Shown: positions 6,658 through 7,484 of the stretch, piece after piece
How the letters are laid out: the number at the start of each line of letters is the position of its first letter
How positions within the stretch are numbered: the first letter of the stretch is position 1
From: Moraxellaceae bacterium
Lineage (GTDB): Bacteria > Pseudomonadota > Gammaproteobacteria > Pseudomonadales > UBA3067
Assembly: GCA_002401525.1 (NCBI GenBank)
Contig: NVTH01000024.1
Span: 5,926 to 13,409, forward strand
DNA: 7,484 nt
Reading direction: 5' to 3'
Notes under the pieces: model-generated
What the model was told of the DNA's origin: nothing
Seen by the model: only the letters and a program-made list of their open reading frames with translations
Databases searched by the model: none
Position numbers and translations under genes: made by a program

Positions 6658-7223
6658 TGACTCGAATTAATCTGCTTCCCTGGCGAGAAGAATTACGGAA
6701 GGAAAAGCAGCGTGAATTTATCACGATTATAGTGAGTATCGCGGTGCTGACCGGGCTCGTCATGTGGTCAGGCAATGGCATGGTTGAAAGTAATATCAAC
6801 AAGCAGCAAGTGCGTAATCAATTTGTGAGCAAGGAGCTTAAAAAGTTAGATAAGCGCATTGAAGAAATTAAGGATTTGCAGGAGCGGCGCGAGGAATTAG
6901 AGGAGCGCATGGAGGTTATTCAGCGGCTTCAGGGTGATCGCCCTGTCATTGTTCATATGCTGGATGATTTGGCGCGACAAATTCCCGAGGGAGTTTTTTA
7001 CACCAAGGTGGAGAAAAAAGGCAATGTTTTCCACATCGAAGGGATCGCTGAGTCTAACAACCGGATCTCTAAATTGATGCGCAACTTTGAAGCTTCGGAT
7101 TGGTTTAAGGATCCTAACTTAGCCTCTGTGAAGGCTGACGAAACTAACGGTCGTAGCGTTAATTATTTTAAGTTAAGCGTTAAGCAAACCCCCACCAAGA
7201 GTTCAGAAGAGGAAGAGGGATGA
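6657..7223 (+). CDS. pilN: Type IV pilus assembly protein PilN
   Basis: PilN is a bitopic inner-membrane protein that dimerises with PilO in the periplasm and is held by PilM through its short cytoplasmic tail. The 188-residue product starts with RINLLPWR (residues 3-10), the conserved motif that lies in the PilM groove. A membrane segment at about 21-42 follows, then a charged heptad-like stretch (about 45-93, rich in E, K, R, L) that fits a coiled coil, then the compact ferredoxin-like periplasmic domain (about 95-178). The tail is acidic (SSEEEEG). The GTG start at 6657 overlaps the pilM stop by one base; AAGGAG (6642-6647) nine bases upstream lies inside pilM, so translation is probably coupled. 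The stop overlaps the pilO start as ATGA. Confidence 0.96.
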
Positions 7224-7484
7224 ATCCGCAAGAATTTGTAGAATCTCTCAGCGAGTTAGATTTCGAAAATGTAGGCTCTTGGCCTATATGGTTTAAGGTG
7301 CTCGCTTATATAGCAGCATCCATAGCCGTGACTGGGGCGATGTACCATTTTGTGCTGGCCGACTCTTTTGCTTTACTCGACAAAAAGGCTAAAGAAGAAA
7401 TTAGTCTGAAGAAAGAGTATGAGGAGAAGTCTTTTAAGGCGGCTAATTTGGACGAATATAAAAATCAAATGGTTGAGATGGAGC
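7220..7484 (+). CDS. pilO: Type IV pilus assembly protein PilO, N-terminal fragment
   Basis: PilO is the periplasmic partner of PilN and, with PilP, connects the inner-membrane platform to the PilQ secretin. The first 88 codons are present; the gene continues beyond the right edge and was too incomplete to end in the window. The N-terminus (MNPQEFVESLSELDFENVGSWP compressed to its key part, NVGSWP at 17-22) matches the NIGSWP of Pseudomonas PilO. A membrane segment spans about 25-47, followed by a charged coiled-coil stretch, and the block KAANLDEYKNQM (73-84) matches the family's KAANLEAYKAQM-like segment. The ATG overlaps the pilN stop by four bases (ATGA), with GGAAGAGGG immediately before it as ribosome binding site, so it is translationally coupled. 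By analogy pilP and pilQ should follow. Confidence 0.95.
   Translation, partial: MNPQEFVESLSELDFENVGSWPIWFKVLAYIAASIAVTGAMYHFVLADSFALLDKKAKEEISLKKEYEEKSFKAANLDEYKNQMVEME

Overview
The window is a stretch of ordinary gammaproteobacterial chromosome. Gene order (priA fragment, rpmE, a short-form malic enzyme, ponA/mrcA and the head of pilMNO) and protein similarity, especially PilM, PilN and PilO, point to the Pseudomonas/Cellvibrio/marine gammaproteobacterial side of the class. Base composition is moderate, not GC-rich like Pseudomonas. The species cannot be fixed from the sequence.

Layout. Positions 1-272, minus strand: the first 90 codons of priA (replication restart helicase), running off the left edge. 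Positions 273-517: the divergent priA/rpmE control region, with mirror-image extended -10 elements. Positions 518-736: rpmE, the zinc-binding form of ribosomal protein L31, followed by a structured 3' region and a strong terminator at 830-858. Positions 859-1329: a gene-free stretch containing a ~100-nt imperfect inverted repeat (873-974) and a run of short tandem duplications (1178-1313). Positions 1330-2601: malic enzyme, with a terminator at 2635-2664. Positions 2669-2748: a degenerate 12-bp tandem repeat between two convergent genes. Positions 2826-5405, minus strand: penicillin-binding protein 1A. Positions 5406-5592: the divergent ponA/pilM control region. Positions 5593-7484: pilM, pilN and the first 88 codons of pilO, overlapping and evidently one operon that continues to the right.

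How the genes fit together. PilM, PilN and PilO form the inner-membrane alignment subcomplex of the type IV pilus machine. PilM is a cytoplasmic actin-like protein that grips the PilN N-terminus, and PilN pairs with PilO in the periplasm. The divergent PBP1A builds peptidoglycan; a mrcA/ponA neighbour of pilM (hofM in E. coli) is a conserved arrangement. The malic enzyme links malate to pyruvate and NAD(P)H, while PriA and L31 are housekeeping. No gene looks foreign, and I see no mobile element, CRISPR array, tRNA or rRNA.

I found no undescribed multi-gene system. What remains unexplained lies between the genes: the 873-974 inverted repeat, the stuttering repeats before the malic enzyme gene, the 12-bp array after it, and the mirrored promoters of the two divergent gene pairs.
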